From: Bartonella vinsonii subsp. berkhoffii ATCC 51672
Lineage (GTDB): Bacteria; Pseudomonadota; Alphaproteobacteria; Rhizobiales; Rhizobiaceae
Reading direction: 5' to 3'
DNA length: 64,000 bases
NCBI RefSeq assembly: GCF_902825225.1
Contig: NZ_CADEAK010000001.1
Location: 62,001 to 126,000, forward strand
The first letter of the stretch is position 1; each line of letters begins with the position of its first letter. Under the pieces are notes generated by a model. It saw nothing but the letters and a program-made list of their open reading frames with translations, searched no databases and was not told the origin of the DNA. The translations under genes and the position numbers were made by a program. This document shows positions 44,337 to 54,455 of this stretch, in pieces.

Positions 44337-45480
44337 TTTGTCCCGAAATATTTTCAAAAAATTCCTTCATACGTGAAAAAAAACCATGCGATTGTGGTGA
44401 ATTCTCATGATTTGAAAGCTTCTCAAATTTTTGCAACAATTCGCGTTGCTCCTGCGTTAATTTCTGAGGTGTTTCAATCGTGATATGAATATAAAGATCG
44501 CCTCTTACTTGCTGACGACGCAACATTGGCATTCCTTTACCTTTAAGACGGAATTGACGTCCATTTTGTGTACCTTCTGGAACCTTAACACGTGCTTTAA
44601 CACCATCAAGGTCGGAAACTTCAAATTCACCTCCTAAAGCAGCTGTTACCATCGAAATAGGTACACGACAATGAAGATCAGCTCCTTCTCGCTGAAAAAA
44701 CTCATGCGGTTTAATAGAAAGAAAAATATAAAGATCACCGCTAGGACCACCACGAATTCCTGCATCTCCCTCACCAGAAAGACGAATACGCGTACCATCT
44801 TCAATACCAGCTGGAACATTCACGCTCAATGAACGTTTTTTCTCCACCCGTCTCGTCCCCTGACATTTTGGACATGGATCCGTAATAGTTTCACCCCGTC
44901 CATGACATGCAGGACATGTTCGTTCAATAGAAAAAAAACCTTGTGCAGCACGCACACGACCAGCTCCATGACACGTTCCACAAACTTGTGGCTTAGAGTC
45001 TTTTTTCGCGCCTGATCCTTCACAAACATCACACGTAACGGAACTCGGAATATTAATTTGCGCGGTTTTTCCTGAAAATGCCTCTTCCAAGGTCACTTCC
45101 ATATTATAACTCAGATCAGCACCACGCTCGCGCCCATCATTGCGTTTACGGTGCATCCCTCCCATAATTTCACCAAAAAAATCTTCAAAAATATCAGCAA
45201 ATCCACCACCCGCAGCAAAACCACCAAAGGGATTTGCTCCCTCGTGCCCATTATTTTCAAAAGCCGCATGACCAAAGCGATCATAAGCTGCACGCTTTTG
45301 AGGATCTTTGAGAACTTCATAAGCTTCGCCAATTTCTTTAAATTTCCGCTCTGCTTCTTTATCCCCTGCGTTGCGATCAGGATGATATTGCATTGCTAAC
45401 TTACGAAAAGCAGATTTCAACTTTTTATCATCACATTCACGAGTCACGCCAAGAATTTCATAATAATCTACTTTCATCAT
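44329..45480 (-). CDS. dnaJ: Chaperone protein DnaJ
   Basis: Hsp40 co-chaperone that delivers substrates to DnaK and stimulates its ATPase. The 383 residues have the J-domain with HPD (33-35), a Gly/Phe-rich linker (about 75-100) and four CxxCxGxG-type zinc-binding repeats (about 140-215, e.g. [32 protein letters not shown]). Two C-terminal substrate-binding beta domains follow. It starts at ATG 45480, 156 bp after dnaK on the same strand with a terminator between them, so dnaJ may also have its own promoter. Confidence 0.98.
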   Translation of the reverse strand: MMKVDYYEILGVTRECDDKKLKSAFRKLAMQYHPDRNAGDKEAERKFKEIGEAYEVLKDPQKRAAYDRFGHAAFENNGHEGANPFGGFAAGGGFADIFEDFFGEIMGGMHRKRNDGRERGADLSYNMEVTLEEAFSGKTAQINIPSSVTCDVCEGSGAKKDSKPQVCGTCHGAGRVRAAQGFFSIERTCPACHGRGETITDPCPKCQGTRRVEKKRSLSVNVPAGIEDGTRIRLSGEGDAGIRGGPSGDLYIFLSIKPHEFFQREGADLHCRVPISMVTAALGGEFEVSDLDGVKARVKVPEGTQNGRQFRLKGKGMPMLRRQQVRGDLYIHITIETPQKLTQEQRELLQKFEKLSNHENSPQSHGFFSRMKEFFENISGQNS

Positions 45481-45576
45481 GTATTCCTGATAATTTTTTT
45501 GTCATCCATCTTTACGGATAAGATTTGTCTTTAATTTATATTTTTAGCAAAAAAGTTGCAACTTATCCCAAATAAT

Positions 45577-45613
45577 AAAGCCCAGCCTTCTCTTTCGAAG
45601 ACCGGGTTTATTA
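45577..45613 (-). terminator. dnaK terminator
   Basis: On the minus strand CCCGGTCTTC pairs with GAAGGCTGGG (two G-U pairs) around a 6-nt loop, and is followed by TTTATTATTT. It lies about 25 bp after the dnaK stop and could reduce read-through into dnaJ. Confidence 0.78.
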
Positions 45614-45636
45614 AGTAATCAATGCATTTGCTTACA

Positions 45637-47529
45637 CTATTTCTTCTTATCATTAATTTCTTCAAAATCAGCATCAACAACATCATCATCCTTTGTATCT
45701 GTTTCAGTGTTGTCTGTTGCTGTTTGTGAAGCTTCATACATAGCCTGTCCAAGCTTCATACTGACTTCTGCTAACTTCTGCATTTTTGTTGTTACTTCTT
45801 CAGTGTCCGTGCCATCAAGTGCAGATTTCAAATCAGATATCGCAGTTTCAATTTGTTCTTTATCTGCAGATGACACCTTATCACCATATTCAGTCAATGA
45901 CTTCTCAGTTGAATGTATAAGGGCTTCCGCTTGATTTCTAGCTTCAACACCTTCACGGCGTTTTTTGTCTTCAGCCGCATGTTCTTCTGCATCCTTTACC
46001 ATCTTTTCAATGTCAGCGTCACTTAAACCACCTGATGCTTGAATACGAATTTGATGTTCTTTACCTGTTCCTTTATCTTTAGCAGATACATTGACAATAC
46101 CATTCGCATCAATATCAAAAGTAACCTCAATCTGAGGCATACCACGCGGTGCTGGTGGAATACCAACAAGATCAAATTGAGCCAATAACTTGTTATCACT
46201 AGCCATTTCGCGTTCACCTTGGAAAACACGAATAGTCACGGCACTCTGATTATCATCAGCTGTTGAAAAAACTTGCGATTTTTTCGTTGGAATAGTGGTA
46301 TTGCGTTCAATCAGACGTGTGAAAACTCCACCCAACGTTTCAATCCCCAAAGACAAAGGTGTCACATCCAAGAGCAACACATCTTTCACATCGCCCTGCA
46401 AGACCCCTCCTTGAATAGCTGCACCCATTGCTACAACTTCATCGGGATTAACACCTTTGTGTGGATCCTTGCCAAAAAAGTTTTGCACAACTTCTTGGAT
46501 CTTGGGCATACGTGTCATACCGCCCACTAAAACAACTTCGTCAATCTCACCAGCTTTTAGCCCTGCATCTTTTAATGCTGCTTTACAAGGCTCTATAGTA
46601 CGTTGAACCAAATCATCAACGAGAGACTCAAATTTTGCCCGCGTTAACTTCATTGTCAAATGCTTGGGACCAGATTGATCTGCTGTAATAAATGGCAAAT
46701 TGATTTCTGTTTGTTGCGAAGAAGAAAGTTCAATCTTTGCTTTTTCTGCTGCTTCTTTTAAGCGCTGCAATGCCAATTTATCATTTTTTAGATCAATCCC
46801 TTGTTCTTTCTTGAATTCATCAGCAAAGTAACCAACCAAGCGCATGTCAAAATCTTCACCACCTAAAAAAGTATCTCCATTGGTTGACTTAACTTCAAAA
46901 ACACCATCTCCAATTTCAAGCACAGAAATATCAAATGTACCACCACCAAGGTCGTAAACAGCAATGGTTTTTCCGTCTTTTTTATCCAAACCATATGCTA
47001 AAGCAGCAGCTGTTGGCTCATTGATAATCCGCAAAACCTCAAGTCCAGCAATTTTACCTGCATCTTTGGTCGCTTGACGTTGTGCATCATTGAAATAGGC
47101 AGGAACAGTAATAACCGCTTGTTCAACTTTTTCACCAAGATAAGACTCCGCAGTTTCTTTCATCTTTTGCAAAATCATAGCTGAAATTTGTGACGGAGAA
47201 TATTTCTTACCTGCTTCTTCTACCCATGCGTCACCATTATCGCCTTTAACAATCTTATAAGGCACAAGCGCTTTATCTTTTTCAACCATGGGATCATCAA
47301 AACGGCGACCAATCAAGCGCTTAACTGCAAAAACCGTCCCTTCAGGGTTCGTAACCGCTTGCCGTTTAGCAGGTTGTCCAACAAGCCGTTCTCCTCCATC
47401 AGTAAAAGCAACAACCGAAGGTGTTGTTCGTGCCCCTTCTGAATTTTCTATAACCTTTGCATTTTTGCCATCCATAACAGCGACACAAGAGTTAGTTGTC
47501 CCCAAATCAATACCTATTACTTTTGCCAT
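45637..47529 (-). CDS. dnaK: Chaperone protein DnaK (Hsp70)
   Basis: ATP-dependent central chaperone. The 630 residues from ATG 47529 start [20 protein letters not shown]. The ATPase domain runs to about 385, with [16 protein letters not shown] and [13 protein letters not shown]. The substrate-binding domain and helical lid follow, and the acidic end [12 protein letters not shown] is the usual EEVD-like bacterial tail. The longer frame start at 47550 is rejected because GGAGA precedes the inner ATG and the family begins MAKVIG. Its regulatory region is in the following 880-bp spacer; I could not pick a convincing heat-shock promoter there. Confidence 0.98.
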   Translation of the reverse strand: MAKVIGIDLGTTNSCVAVMDGKNAKVIENSEGARTTPSVVAFTDGGERLVGQPAKRQAVTNPEGTVFAVKRLIGRRFDDPMVEKDKALVPYKIVKGDNGDAWVEEAGKKYSPSQISAMILQKMKETAESYLGEKVEQAVITVPAYFNDAQRQATKDAGKIAGLEVLRIINEPTAAALAYGLDKKDGKTIAVYDLGGGTFDISVLEIGDGVFEVKSTNGDTFLGGEDFDMRLVGYFADEFKKEQGIDLKNDKLALQRLKEAAEKAKIELSSSQQTEINLPFITADQSGPKHLTMKLTRAKFESLVDDLVQRTIEPCKAALKDAGLKAGEIDEVVLVGGMTRMPKIQEVVQNFFGKDPHKGVNPDEVVAMGAAIQGGVLQGDVKDVLLLDVTPLSLGIETLGGVFTRLIERNTTIPTKKSQVFSTADDNQSAVTIRVFQGEREMASDNKLLAQFDLVGIPPAPRGMPQIEVTFDIDANGIVNVSAKDKGTGKEHQIRIQASGGLSDADIEKMVKDAEEHAAEDKKRREGVEARNQAEALIHSTEKSLTEYGDKVSSADKEQIETAISDLKSALDGTDTEEVTTKMQKLAEVSMKLGQAMYEASQTATDNTETDTKDDDVVDADFEEINDKKK

Positions 47530-48408
47530 ATTATAATCTCCATTCAGCAAGCTACCTCAACCTTCATCAAGCATCTTTTTAAGACAGCTCCTCATAACAC
47601 TTAAAAGCCTGCACCTTACTTCAAAGTTACACAAACAATAAATTGCAAGTCCCAACAAGCCTTTTCTGCTCCGTATATAAGAACAGGCTCTTATTGCTAC
47701 AAGAGAAGAATAAGAGAAACATCCACAAAATAAAATTTTCTTTGCAAATAAGCATTCTGCTTATACATAAACGCTCTCTTTTAATGAAGCGAACATCATA
47801 ACATCTCTTTAATTTATGATGCTCATAAAGATACCAACCTATAACAATCAAAAAATCAAAGATGAAGAATGGTTAACTTTTGTTGATCTCTCATAACCGC
47901 AGGAAATACTCACAGATTTTTTTAATTATTGCTAAGACACAAATGATTTATGACATAAATACCATAAACCTTCGTTAGTCAAACCGTTCATAATCCCCAT
48001 ATACTCATGTAATTAAGAGATGAGATGTTCCTTACACCCCTATCTATAGCGCCAAAGCTCAACTTGTTCAATAAAAGGAGAAGGGCTGTGAAAATATTGT
48101 CTATCAATTTACTCTCAAAAGCTCTGCCTCTGTCCATTAATTGTTCACTTTTCTTTGAATATCATGCTTTGAATATACCCAATATAACCTTCTTTTTACC
48201 TAAATATTCATTCGCAAACATACGAGGTAGCCCCTTAGCCTTTTGGCTTTAAGGACACTGTTATTGCAAACCTTATTGCCTTCTTTTAAAAAAAGACGTC
48301 CCCCTCTCACAGGTAAATTCGTATAACTTTGGCAATTCTTTCTTTTATTTTGAACAAAAATTCTGCTAAAAATAGAGTGAAGTGAATCTCACGAAGGAGG
48401 GTAAATCA
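47530..48408. other. Largest spacer: dnaK / PCuAC divergent region
   Basis: About 880 bp between divergent genes, AT-rich. It must hold the dnaK promoter and that of the copper chaperone gene. The only gene-like object is a 54-codon frame at 48088-48252 with a good ribosome site. No tRNA or known RNA family was recognised. Confidence 0.4.
48088..48252 (+). CDS. Doubtful 54-residue ORF (GTG start)
   Basis: AAGGAG at 48075-48080 is 7 bp before GTG 48088. The product (VKILSINLLSKALPLSINCS at its start, PLAFWL at its end) is moderately hydrophobic, with a Lys near the N-terminus, and could be a small membrane or secreted peptide. It matches no family I know, and chance or a decayed gene are equally likely. 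Confidence 0.2.
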   Translation: MKILSINLLSKALPLSINCSLFFEYHALNIPNITFFLPKYSFANIRGSPLAFWL

Positions 48409-48963
48409 ATGATAATATTTATTGTTGAAAGAATAAAGAATTTCATGTCCAGAAATCTAGCTCTCGCACAATATTCACTCAAAAAGGTTATCAAAAATAT
48501 CGTGTGGCCTCTTCTCTTTACTTTCATGGCCATGCCCGCAACTGCTCAGCGATATAAAATTGGCGACATAGAAATTCTTCATCCTTGGACACGTGCAACA
48601 CCCAGAGGTGTAAAAGTAAGCAGCGGTTATCTCTACATCATTAATCACAGCAATACCCCAGATCGTTTGATTTCTGTTTCAACAAACGGAGTACAAACAA
48701 CAGAAATCCACTCTATGGTAGTCGTTAACGATATTATGAACATGGAAAAAATGCACAATGGCATTGAAATTCCAGGCAATGGTGAAATCTCCCTTAAACC
48801 GGGTGGTAATCATATTATGTTCATGGGACTTTTACAACCATTCAAGGTAGGTGAAAAAATTGGCGCAAAATTAACTTTTGAGAAAGCGGGAACAATTAGC
48901 ATTGATTTCTCTGTAAATGCACTAGGAGATAAATCACCTCCTAAATCAGATTCTACGCACTAA
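48409..48963 (+). CDS. Periplasmic copper chaperone, PCu(A)C family
   Basis: Exported Cu(I) carrier of the PCuAC/DUF461 family, which helps load copper into cytochrome oxidase. The 184 residues begin with an unusually long N-terminal region. The hydrophobic export signal is at about residues 29-46, ending PATAQ. The mature domain starts IGDIEILHPWTRATPRG and holds the Met/His copper motif HSMVVVNDIMNMEKM followed by GGNHIMFMGL. I start at ATG 48409 because AAGGAGGG lies 7-15 bp before it; a later ATG at 48445 would give a more usual signal peptide but has no ribosome site. Confidence 0.88.
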   Translation: MIIFIVERIKNFMSRNLALAQYSLKKVIKNIVWPLLFTFMAMPATAQRYKIGDIEILHPWTRATPRGVKVSSGYLYIINHSNTPDRLISVSTNGVQTTEIHSMVVVNDIMNMEKMHNGIEIPGNGEISLKPGGNHIMFMGLLQPFKVGEKIGAKLTFEKAGTISIDFSVNALGDKSPPKSDSTH

Positions 48964-49083
48964 GCTCTTTCATCACTCTTTAATGTACCGTTCAATATAA
49001 TAAGGAGTGCAAAAATTTTCTTCGTACTCCTTATCATTTGTTTAGCAATATAAAATAACTAAAAACTTAATTATCTCTCTGAA

Positions 49084-49539
49084 TTAAACACGATCAACTT
49101 CAGGAATACGCAAAACTTGCCCAGGATAACTTTTATCAGGAGAGTTTAGCATTGGTTTATTGGCCTCAAAAATCAATGTGTTTTTATCACCTTGCCCTTT
49201 TCCATAAACTTCTTTAGCAATTTTCCAAAGGTTATCACCAGATTCAACCTCATAAAAGCTAGAAACTTTTGTGGAAACACTCTCTGCAATCTTCAATTGG
49301 TTAATATCAACAGAAGAGATGCCCTGAGAATTTCCCACAACCAAAAGTACTTTTTTAAGAGTTTCTCTATCTGAAACCTCCCCATTTAAAATAGCTTTAC
49401 CATTTTCAACTCGAATATTCACTTTTTCTGCTCTGAGTCGAAAATCATCAAATGCAGCCTTAAAATCTTTCTCTTCTGGCTCACGATCACCAATACCAAG
49501 TTTTTCTCCAACCGTCTTAATAAAATGAAACAATCCCAT
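49084..49539 (-). CDS. BON-LysM domain protein (Kbp/YgaU-like)
   Basis: A 151-residue protein. A BON domain covers about residues 25-85 (VNIRVENGKAILNGEVSDRE, then GISSVDINQLKI) and a LysM domain about 99-149 (YEVESGDNLWKIAKEVYGKG to YPGQVLRIPEV). The arrangement is that of E. coli Kbp (YgaU), a cytoplasmic potassium-binding protein. No signal peptide is seen, in line with that. I chose ATG 49539 over the upstream frame opening because AAGGA precedes it and the family starts MGLFxFIK. The potassium role is inferred from the family. Confidence 0.88.
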   Translation of the reverse strand: MGLFHFIKTVGEKLGIGDREPEEKDFKAAFDDFRLRAEKVNIRVENGKAILNGEVSDRETLKKVLLVVGNSQGISSVDINQLKIAESVSTKVSSFYEVESGDNLWKIAKEVYGKGQGDKNTLIFEANKPMLNSPDKSYPGQVLRIPEVDRV

Positions 49540-49951
49540 TTTATCCTTCTTTCGTGTAGTGCAAGCAATTTTTTGTGCATATGTCACCACACTTCATTTA
49601 TCTTTGCTCGTAAATAAAACAGATAGGCATGTTTTATAAACTTCAACAATCAAAACAAATTTGTATAATTATGGGACAGAGAAAACAACAAACTTTGATA
49701 AAATTGGATAAAGACAACAATAAATTTTGATAAAAAATGCCTCAATAAAAATTTTCTCTCAAGGAAAGGGATCTTAACGCACACAAAAGCATTATAAAAT
49801 TGCAAAGATAAAACAAGCTTTTACCGTAAAAATAAAAGGATTTTTGCTCTGCTGTAATTTGTACCATATTTGTTTTGCAAAAAAAATGTGAACTCCCATA
49901 TAAATAGCGTGGGTTGTTTGCTATTATAGCAATAGAAAGGTCTAAGAAGCC
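49540..49951. other. batR promoter region with near-direct repeats
   Basis: About 410 bp upstream of both the BON-LysM gene and batR. Two related AT-rich words, ACAACAAACTTTGATAAAAT (from 49685) and a variant ending TTTTGATAAAAA (from 49713), lie 28 bp apart. They might be regulator sites for batR. Otherwise no gene is seen. Confidence 0.4.
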
Positions 49952-50674
49952 ATGAAAGATACACCAACAGTCACGCAAACGATTGTACTTGTTGATGATG
50001 ACCGCAATATTTTGACATCTTTATCTTTTGCGCTTGAGACAGAAGGCTATCGGGTTGAAAGCTATACAGATGGAGCATCTGCACTTAAAGGTCTCACACT
50101 CCATCCTCCACATTTAGCTATTTTTGATATTAAAATGCCTCGAATGGATGGAATGGAACTTTTGCGTCGTTTGCGTCAAAAATCTGATATTCCTGTTATT
50201 TGTCTTACCTCTAAAGATGATGAAATTGATGAACTCTTTGGTCTCAAAATGGGAGCTGATGATTTTATTACCAAACCTTTCTCTCAACGTCTTCTCATTG
50301 AGCGCGTGAAAGCGATTTTACGTCGTTCCAATGCACGTAATCAACCGCTTACAACAGGTACCTCTCCTACCTCTTCTCTCAAACGCGGAGACCTTGTGAT
50401 GGATCAAGAACGACACACCTGTACATGGAAAGATAAACCTGTTATTCTGACCGTTACGGAATTTTTGATTCTACAAACTTTAGCACAAAGACCAGGAGTT
50501 GTGAAAAGCCGTGATGCTTTGATGGGTGCCGCCTATAGTGATCAAGTCTATGTAGATGACCGTACCATTGATAGTCACATTAAACGTCTGCGTAAAAAGT
50601 TTAAACAAGTGGATGATGATTTTGCAATGATTGAAACACTTTATGGTGTAGGCTATCGTTTCCACGAAGTATGA
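49952..50674 (+). CDS. batR: Two-component response regulator BatR (ChvI family)
   Basis: OmpR-type DNA-binding response regulator, 240 residues. The receiver domain has the acidic pocket D15-D17, phospho-acceptor D59 in [13 protein letters not shown] and the conserved Lys in FITKPF. The winged-helix domain (about 140-238) includes [12 protein letters not shown] and [16 protein letters not shown]. It is the orthologue of rhizobial ChvI and Brucella BvrR. In Bartonella this regulator, BatR, controls the VirB type IV secretion system in response to physiological pH (established knowledge). It is followed after 39 bp by its sensor kinase. Confidence 0.95.
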   Translation: MKDTPTVTQTIVLVDDDRNILTSLSFALETEGYRVESYTDGASALKGLTLHPPHLAIFDIKMPRMDGMELLRRLRQKSDIPVICLTSKDDEIDELFGLKMGADDFITKPFSQRLLIERVKAILRRSNARNQPLTTGTSPTSSLKRGDLVMDQERHTCTWKDKPVILTVTEFLILQTLAQRPGVVKSRDALMGAAYSDQVYVDDRTIDSHIKRLRKKFKQVDDDFAMIETLYGVGYRFHEV

Positions 50675-50713
50675 AACTGTTTTGTTGCAAAAACGTGAAC
50701 GACAACCAAATCG

Positions 50714-52498
50714 ATGACAAAAAATACTCAACTGGAAACTCTACAAAAAACGATATCAAGTAGTACCCCTTTAGCACCATTTTCTATGTTTGCACATTTG
50801 CATTTTCGAATACAACGTCTCCTCAGACAATTGCTGTTTTCTAGTCTTACACGTCGTATTGTTATCTTAAATATTGCTGCTCTTGCCGTTCTGGTGACAG
50901 GCATTTTATACTTTAATCAATTTCGCGATGGTTTGATTGAAGCGACAATGAAAAGTCTATGCATCCAAGGAAAAATTATTGCTGGAGCCATTGCTGCTTC
51001 GGCAACGGTAGATCCAAATTCTATTCTCATTGATCCTCAAAAACTTCTAGAATTACACGCTGGAGAAAGCATTACACCCGCGCCTCAATCAATTGACTCG
51101 TGGGACTTTCCTATTAATCCGGAGCAAGTTGCTCCTCTTTTACGACGCCTTATTAAACCTAAAACAACAAGGGCACGTATCTATGATCGTGATGCTACTT
51201 TACTTCTTGATTCGCGCGTTCTTTATTCTAGTGGTGAAGTTTTTAGCTATGATTTACCCCCACTTAAAACGAAAAAAAATATGTGGGAACGCCTCACTTC
51301 GTGGCTATCAAACAAATTTTATGGCAATGGTATTGCTCTTGACAGAGAGCAAATGAAAAACCGTGGTATTGCCTATCCAGAAGTATACCGAGCATTAAAT
51401 GGATCTGTTGCAACTGCCAAACGACGTAATAGACAAGGTCAATTAATCGTTTCGGTTGCCGTTCCTGTTCAACGTTATCGTGCAGTTGTGGGGGCGCTTC
51501 TTCTTTCAACGACCGGTTCAGATATTGATAACATTGTAAAGGGCGAAAGATTAGTGATTTTTAAAGTCTTTGCCGTTGTAAGCAGCGTGCTTTTGGTACT
51601 TTCTCTCTTTTTAGCTCATACAATTGCCCATCCACTCAGCAAATTATCTGCTTCTGCCAACCGTGTGCGCAATGGCAATAATAAGCGCGTAGAAATTCCT
51701 GATTTTTCAATGCGTGAAGATGAAATTGGTCACCTTTCGACCTCTATTCGTGATATGACAAATGCTCTTTACATGCGTATTGAAGCTATTGAACGTTTTG
51801 CTGCTGACGTAAGCCATGAATTAAAAAATCCACTTAGCTCACTACGAAGTGCTGTTGAAACACTGCCACTGGCTAAAAATGAAGAAGCACAGGAAAAATT
51901 GTTAGAAATTATTCAACATGATGTGCGTCGGCTTGATCGCTTGATTACTGATATTTCTGATGCCTCGCGGCTAGATGCAGAGCTTGCTCGTGAAACCGCA
52001 CAGATTGTTGATATGACATCACTTTTAGAAAGTCTTGTTCATGCTGTCCAAGAAGTATACCGAAATACACAAACCCTTGATGTAAGCCTTAATATTGTCC
52101 CACGTCCTCATGGAAAAGCCTATCTTGTTTTAGGTCACGAACTCCGCTTGGGACAAGTCATTTCCAATCTCATTGAAAACGCACGTTCCTTTATTCCCCA
52201 TGATAGCGGTAAAATTTGTATAACAATGAAAAGTCAGGCTTCAACCCTCATTTTAACCATTGAAGATAATGGCCCTGGTATTCGTTCAGAGAATATTGAA
52301 CGCATTTTTGAACGTTTCTATACCGATCGACCAAATGAAGATGCTTTTGGTCAAAATTCAGGACTTGGTCTTTCTATTAGTCGGCAAATCATAGAAGCTC
52401 ATAATGGGACAATTACAGCTGAAAATATTGTTGACCATGAATTTGAAAAGAGTAAAACTGGTGCACGCTTTATCATTATGCTTCCCTTCGCTAAATAA
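50714..52498 (+). CDS. batS: Sensor histidine kinase BatS (ChvG family)
   Basis: Inner-membrane sensor that phosphorylates BatR. The 594 residues have an N-terminal membrane helix (about 50-72), a large periplasmic domain (about 73-270), a second helix (about 278-300) and a HAMP domain. The kinase core has H368 in FAADVSHELKNPLSSL, and the ATPase boxes are VISNLIENARSF, DNGPGIRSENI and SGLGLSISRQI. Layout and neighbours match ChvG/BvrS. The gene starts at ATG 50714. hprK follows 23 bp later, giving a batR-batS-hprK-EIIA-HPr order. Confidence 0.95.
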   Translation: MTKNTQLETLQKTISSSTPLAPFSMFAHLHFRIQRLLRQLLFSSLTRRIVILNIAALAVLVTGILYFNQFRDGLIEATMKSLCIQGKIIAGAIAASATVDPNSILIDPQKLLELHAGESITPAPQSIDSWDFPINPEQVAPLLRRLIKPKTTRARIYDRDATLLLDSRVLYSSGEVFSYDLPPLKTKKNMWERLTSWLSNKFYGNGIALDREQMKNRGIAYPEVYRALNGSVATAKRRNRQGQLIVSVAVPVQRYRAVVGALLLSTTGSDIDNIVKGERLVIFKVFAVVSSVLLVLSLFLAHTIAHPLSKLSASANRVRNGNNKRVEIPDFSMREDEIGHLSTSIRDMTNALYMRIEAIERFAADVSHELKNPLSSLRSAVETLPLAKNEEAQEKLLEIIQHDVRRLDRLITDISDASRLDAELARETAQIVDMTSLLESLVHAVQEVYRNTQTLDVSLNIVPRPHGKAYLVLGHELRLGQVISNLIENARSFIPHDSGKICITMKSQASTLILTIEDNGPGIRSENIERIFERFYTDRPNEDAFGQNSGLGLSISRQIIEAHNGTITAENIVDHEFEKSKTGARFIIMLPFAK

Positions 52499-52521
52499 AT
52501 CTTTTATCCAAAGCAAAAGGC

Positions 52522-52986
52522 ATGAAAACAAAAAATGAACTACTGCACGCCAATTGCCTTCAACTGGGAGGAAAGGGACTGTTAATTATAGGCCCTTCGG
52601 GATCAGGAAAATCAACCCTTACTCTTTCTTTGCTCGACCGTGCCGAATGGTCAAAACGTGATGCAAAACTTATCAGTGATGATTATACAATTCTCCGTGC
52701 AGAAAACGGAAAACTTTATGGATATACTCCAGAAGGTTTGCAAGGTGGTATTGAGATTCGCGGTGTTGGTCTTTATACAATAGAGTTTGAAAAACAAACG
52801 GTTATCGATTGTGTTATTCGTCTTAGTCCTGAATATGAACGCTTTTCCACAAATCAAACTTTTCAATTTGCAGATCTCCATATTCCTCTTTTAAAACTCC
52901 CTAGCCTTCATGAAGCCGATTGTACAGCCATTTGCCAAGCTATTGAAGCATTCTTTTTTAGAAAAATATGGTGTAAATCTGTCTAA
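52522..52986 (+). CDS. hprK: HPr kinase/phosphorylase, short alphaproteobacterial form
   Basis: Phosphorylates HPr on serine using ATP. The 154 residues contain only the C-terminal catalytic domain, with P-loop GPSGSGKST (24-32), ISDDYTILRA and GGIEIRGVGLY. The N-terminal domain of the roughly 310-residue Firmicutes enzyme is absent, which is normal in alphaproteobacteria and not a truncation. It sits between batS and the PTS genes, linking the two-component system and the phosphorelay. Confidence 0.92.
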   Translation: MKTKNELLHANCLQLGGKGLLIIGPSGSGKSTLTLSLLDRAEWSKRDAKLISDDYTILRAENGKLYGYTPEGLQGGIEIRGVGLYTIEFEKQTVIDCVIRLSPEYERFSTNQTFQFADLHIPLLKLPSLHEADCTAICQAIEAFFFRKIWCKSV

Positions 52987-53117
52987 TTTTTTTCTAAAAA
53001 TAAAAAATATTATTTTTGCCTTTTTTTTGCAAATTTTTCTTGGCAGCAGGATAAAGCCTTGTAAAATACCTTTTCCAACAATATGGTTGGGCTTTTAGTT
53101 AACGGGAGTTTGTATAA

Positions 53118-53507
53118 ATGATTGGACTCGTGCTTGTAACGCACGGTGAGCTGGCTGTTGAATTTCTACATGCCGTGGAACATGTTGTTGGAACGCAAGA
53201 GAAATTCGCAACAATATGCGTTTATCCTGATGATGACATAGATCAGCGCCGAGGTGATATTATAGCCGCAGTTTCCTCTACAAATGCAAACCATGGTGTT
53301 ATTATATTAACAGATGTGTTCGGTGGAACACCTTCAAATATGGCTATTTCTGCTGTTGAAAAAGGACGCGTTGAGATGATTACGGGTGTTAATTTGCCTA
53401 TGCTCATTAAACTCATTTCTATTCGGAAATGTCCTGATATTTCATTATCAGAAGCTTTAAAAATAGCGCAAGAAGCAGGGCGTAAATATATTAATGTACC
53501 AGTATGA
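53118..53507 (+). CDS. PTS EIIA component, mannose family (regulatory)
   Basis: A 129-residue EIIA-Man type protein with the phospho-accepting H9 in VLVTHGELAVEFL and the conserved DVFGGTPSNMA loop. No cognate sugar permease is in the window, and in Rhizobiales this protein works as the output of a regulatory phosphorelay rather than in sugar uptake. It follows hprK by 131 bp and is followed by HPr 24 bp on. Its ribosome site is GGGAG just upstream. Confidence 0.93.
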   Translation: MIGLVLVTHGELAVEFLHAVEHVVGTQEKFATICVYPDDDIDQRRGDIIAAVSSTNANHGVIILTDVFGGTPSNMAISAVEKGRVEMITGVNLPMLIKLISIRKCPDISLSEALKIAQEAGRKYINVPV

Positions 53508-53531
53508 TTTTATAGCGGATAATTAACACTG

Positions 53532-53828
53532 ATGCTTTCTAAAAACCCTCTCCCATCTAAACTAAGTCGTCATTTTAATATTTGTAATAAACGTGGGTTG
53601 CATGCACGTGCTTCTGCCAAATTTGTCCAAACTGTTGACAATTTCAATGCCACTGTTGAAGTCGAAAAAGATGGAAAAATTGTTGGTGGTTCATCGATTA
53701 TGGGACTTATGATGTTAGCAGCTTCATCCGGTTGCAACCTTACCATTCGTGTTTCAGGACCAGAAGCAACTGATGCTCTTGATGCTCTTGAAAAACTCAT
53801 CAATAATAAATTTGGTGAAGAGAATTAG
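53532..53828 (+). CDS. Phosphocarrier protein HPr (PTS regulatory type)
   Basis: A 98-residue HPr. The EI-phosphorylated His is H24 in NKRGLHARASAKF. The HprK target Ser corresponds to S55 in GGSSIMGLMMLAAS, similar to the SIMGV site of Gram-positive HPr. Both phosphorylation sites are thus kept, consistent with hprK in the same operon. The N-terminus is about eight residues longer than E. coli HPr. EI is not in this window. Confidence 0.94.
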   Translation: MLSKNPLPSKLSRHFNICNKRGLHARASAKFVQTVDNFNATVEVEKDGKIVGGSSIMGLMMLAASSGCNLTIRVSGPEATDALDALEKLINNKFGEEN

Positions 53829-54455
53829 AGTTTCTCACCCAAAAGACGTATGATCATCCTTGTAATGAGGAAAAACGGCTTACCGTTTTATCAGAGTGGA
53901 CTTTCCTGTTTTCCTTTTTAAAACACCAAAGTTCATATCTGTTACGGCTATAATTGTCATAGACGTCAACACTTGTAGCAATCCTGTTGAGCACAATACT
54001 TGCATTTGCTTTTTGTCTCAGCACTCTTTGAATCATTTGAGTGTTGGTTGCATATTATGGATGTACCACTTAACATGTATCGTTAAATATTTACAGAAAG
54101 AAAAAATTTTTACCTTTTACTGAATGTTAGTTTTTAAGTTACCTTAGAGAAATATGAAAATGAGCTTGAGAAATCTATCAATTTTCCACTCTTAGGCTTT
54201 ATTTTTAGTGTTTATAATGAAAATACAAATTACCCTTTACTGCACATATTTTTTTGATGAAACTCACAAAAATACGGCTTTTGTTGGTTTATAACCATTT
54301 TCTTAAGATAAATAAGCGTTATGAATTTAAATGTTGTAAACATTTTTTAGCCATTTTTTTTCTACACCATTGTCTTATCCTCAAGGGTGCATGCTTGCCT
54401 CTTGTTAGCTGCCATTGTACTTACGGTGGCGTTTTTTGACTGTAAGGAGATACCC
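53829..54455. other. Spacer after the batR-HPr operon
   Basis: About 627 bp of AT-rich sequence without a supported gene. It contains a weak terminator-like hairpin at 53872-53889. Short frames on either strand have no ribosome site and resemble nothing known. Confidence 0.4.
53872..53889 (+). terminator. Weak candidate terminator of the batR-HPr operon
   Basis: AAAACGG (53872-53878) and CCGTTTT (53883-53889) form a 7-bp stem with a CTTA loop, 44 bp after the HPr stop. Only three G-C pairs and a short T-run, so this is tentative. Confidence 0.45.

Noticed and set aside
44085-44483. 132-codon plus-strand open frame between argB and dnaJ
   Set aside because: It starts with TTG, runs 155 bp antisense into the 3' end of dnaJ, has no ribosome site and resembles no protein family.
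52522-52986. hprK as a truncated pseudogene because it is half the Firmicutes length
   Set aside because: The short catalytic-only form is the normal alphaproteobacterial version, and the P-loop and following motifs are intact.
53896-54123. 75-codon frame after the HPr gene
   Set aside because: No ribosome site, Cys-rich low-quality sequence, overlaps the terminator-like hairpin and matches nothing known.
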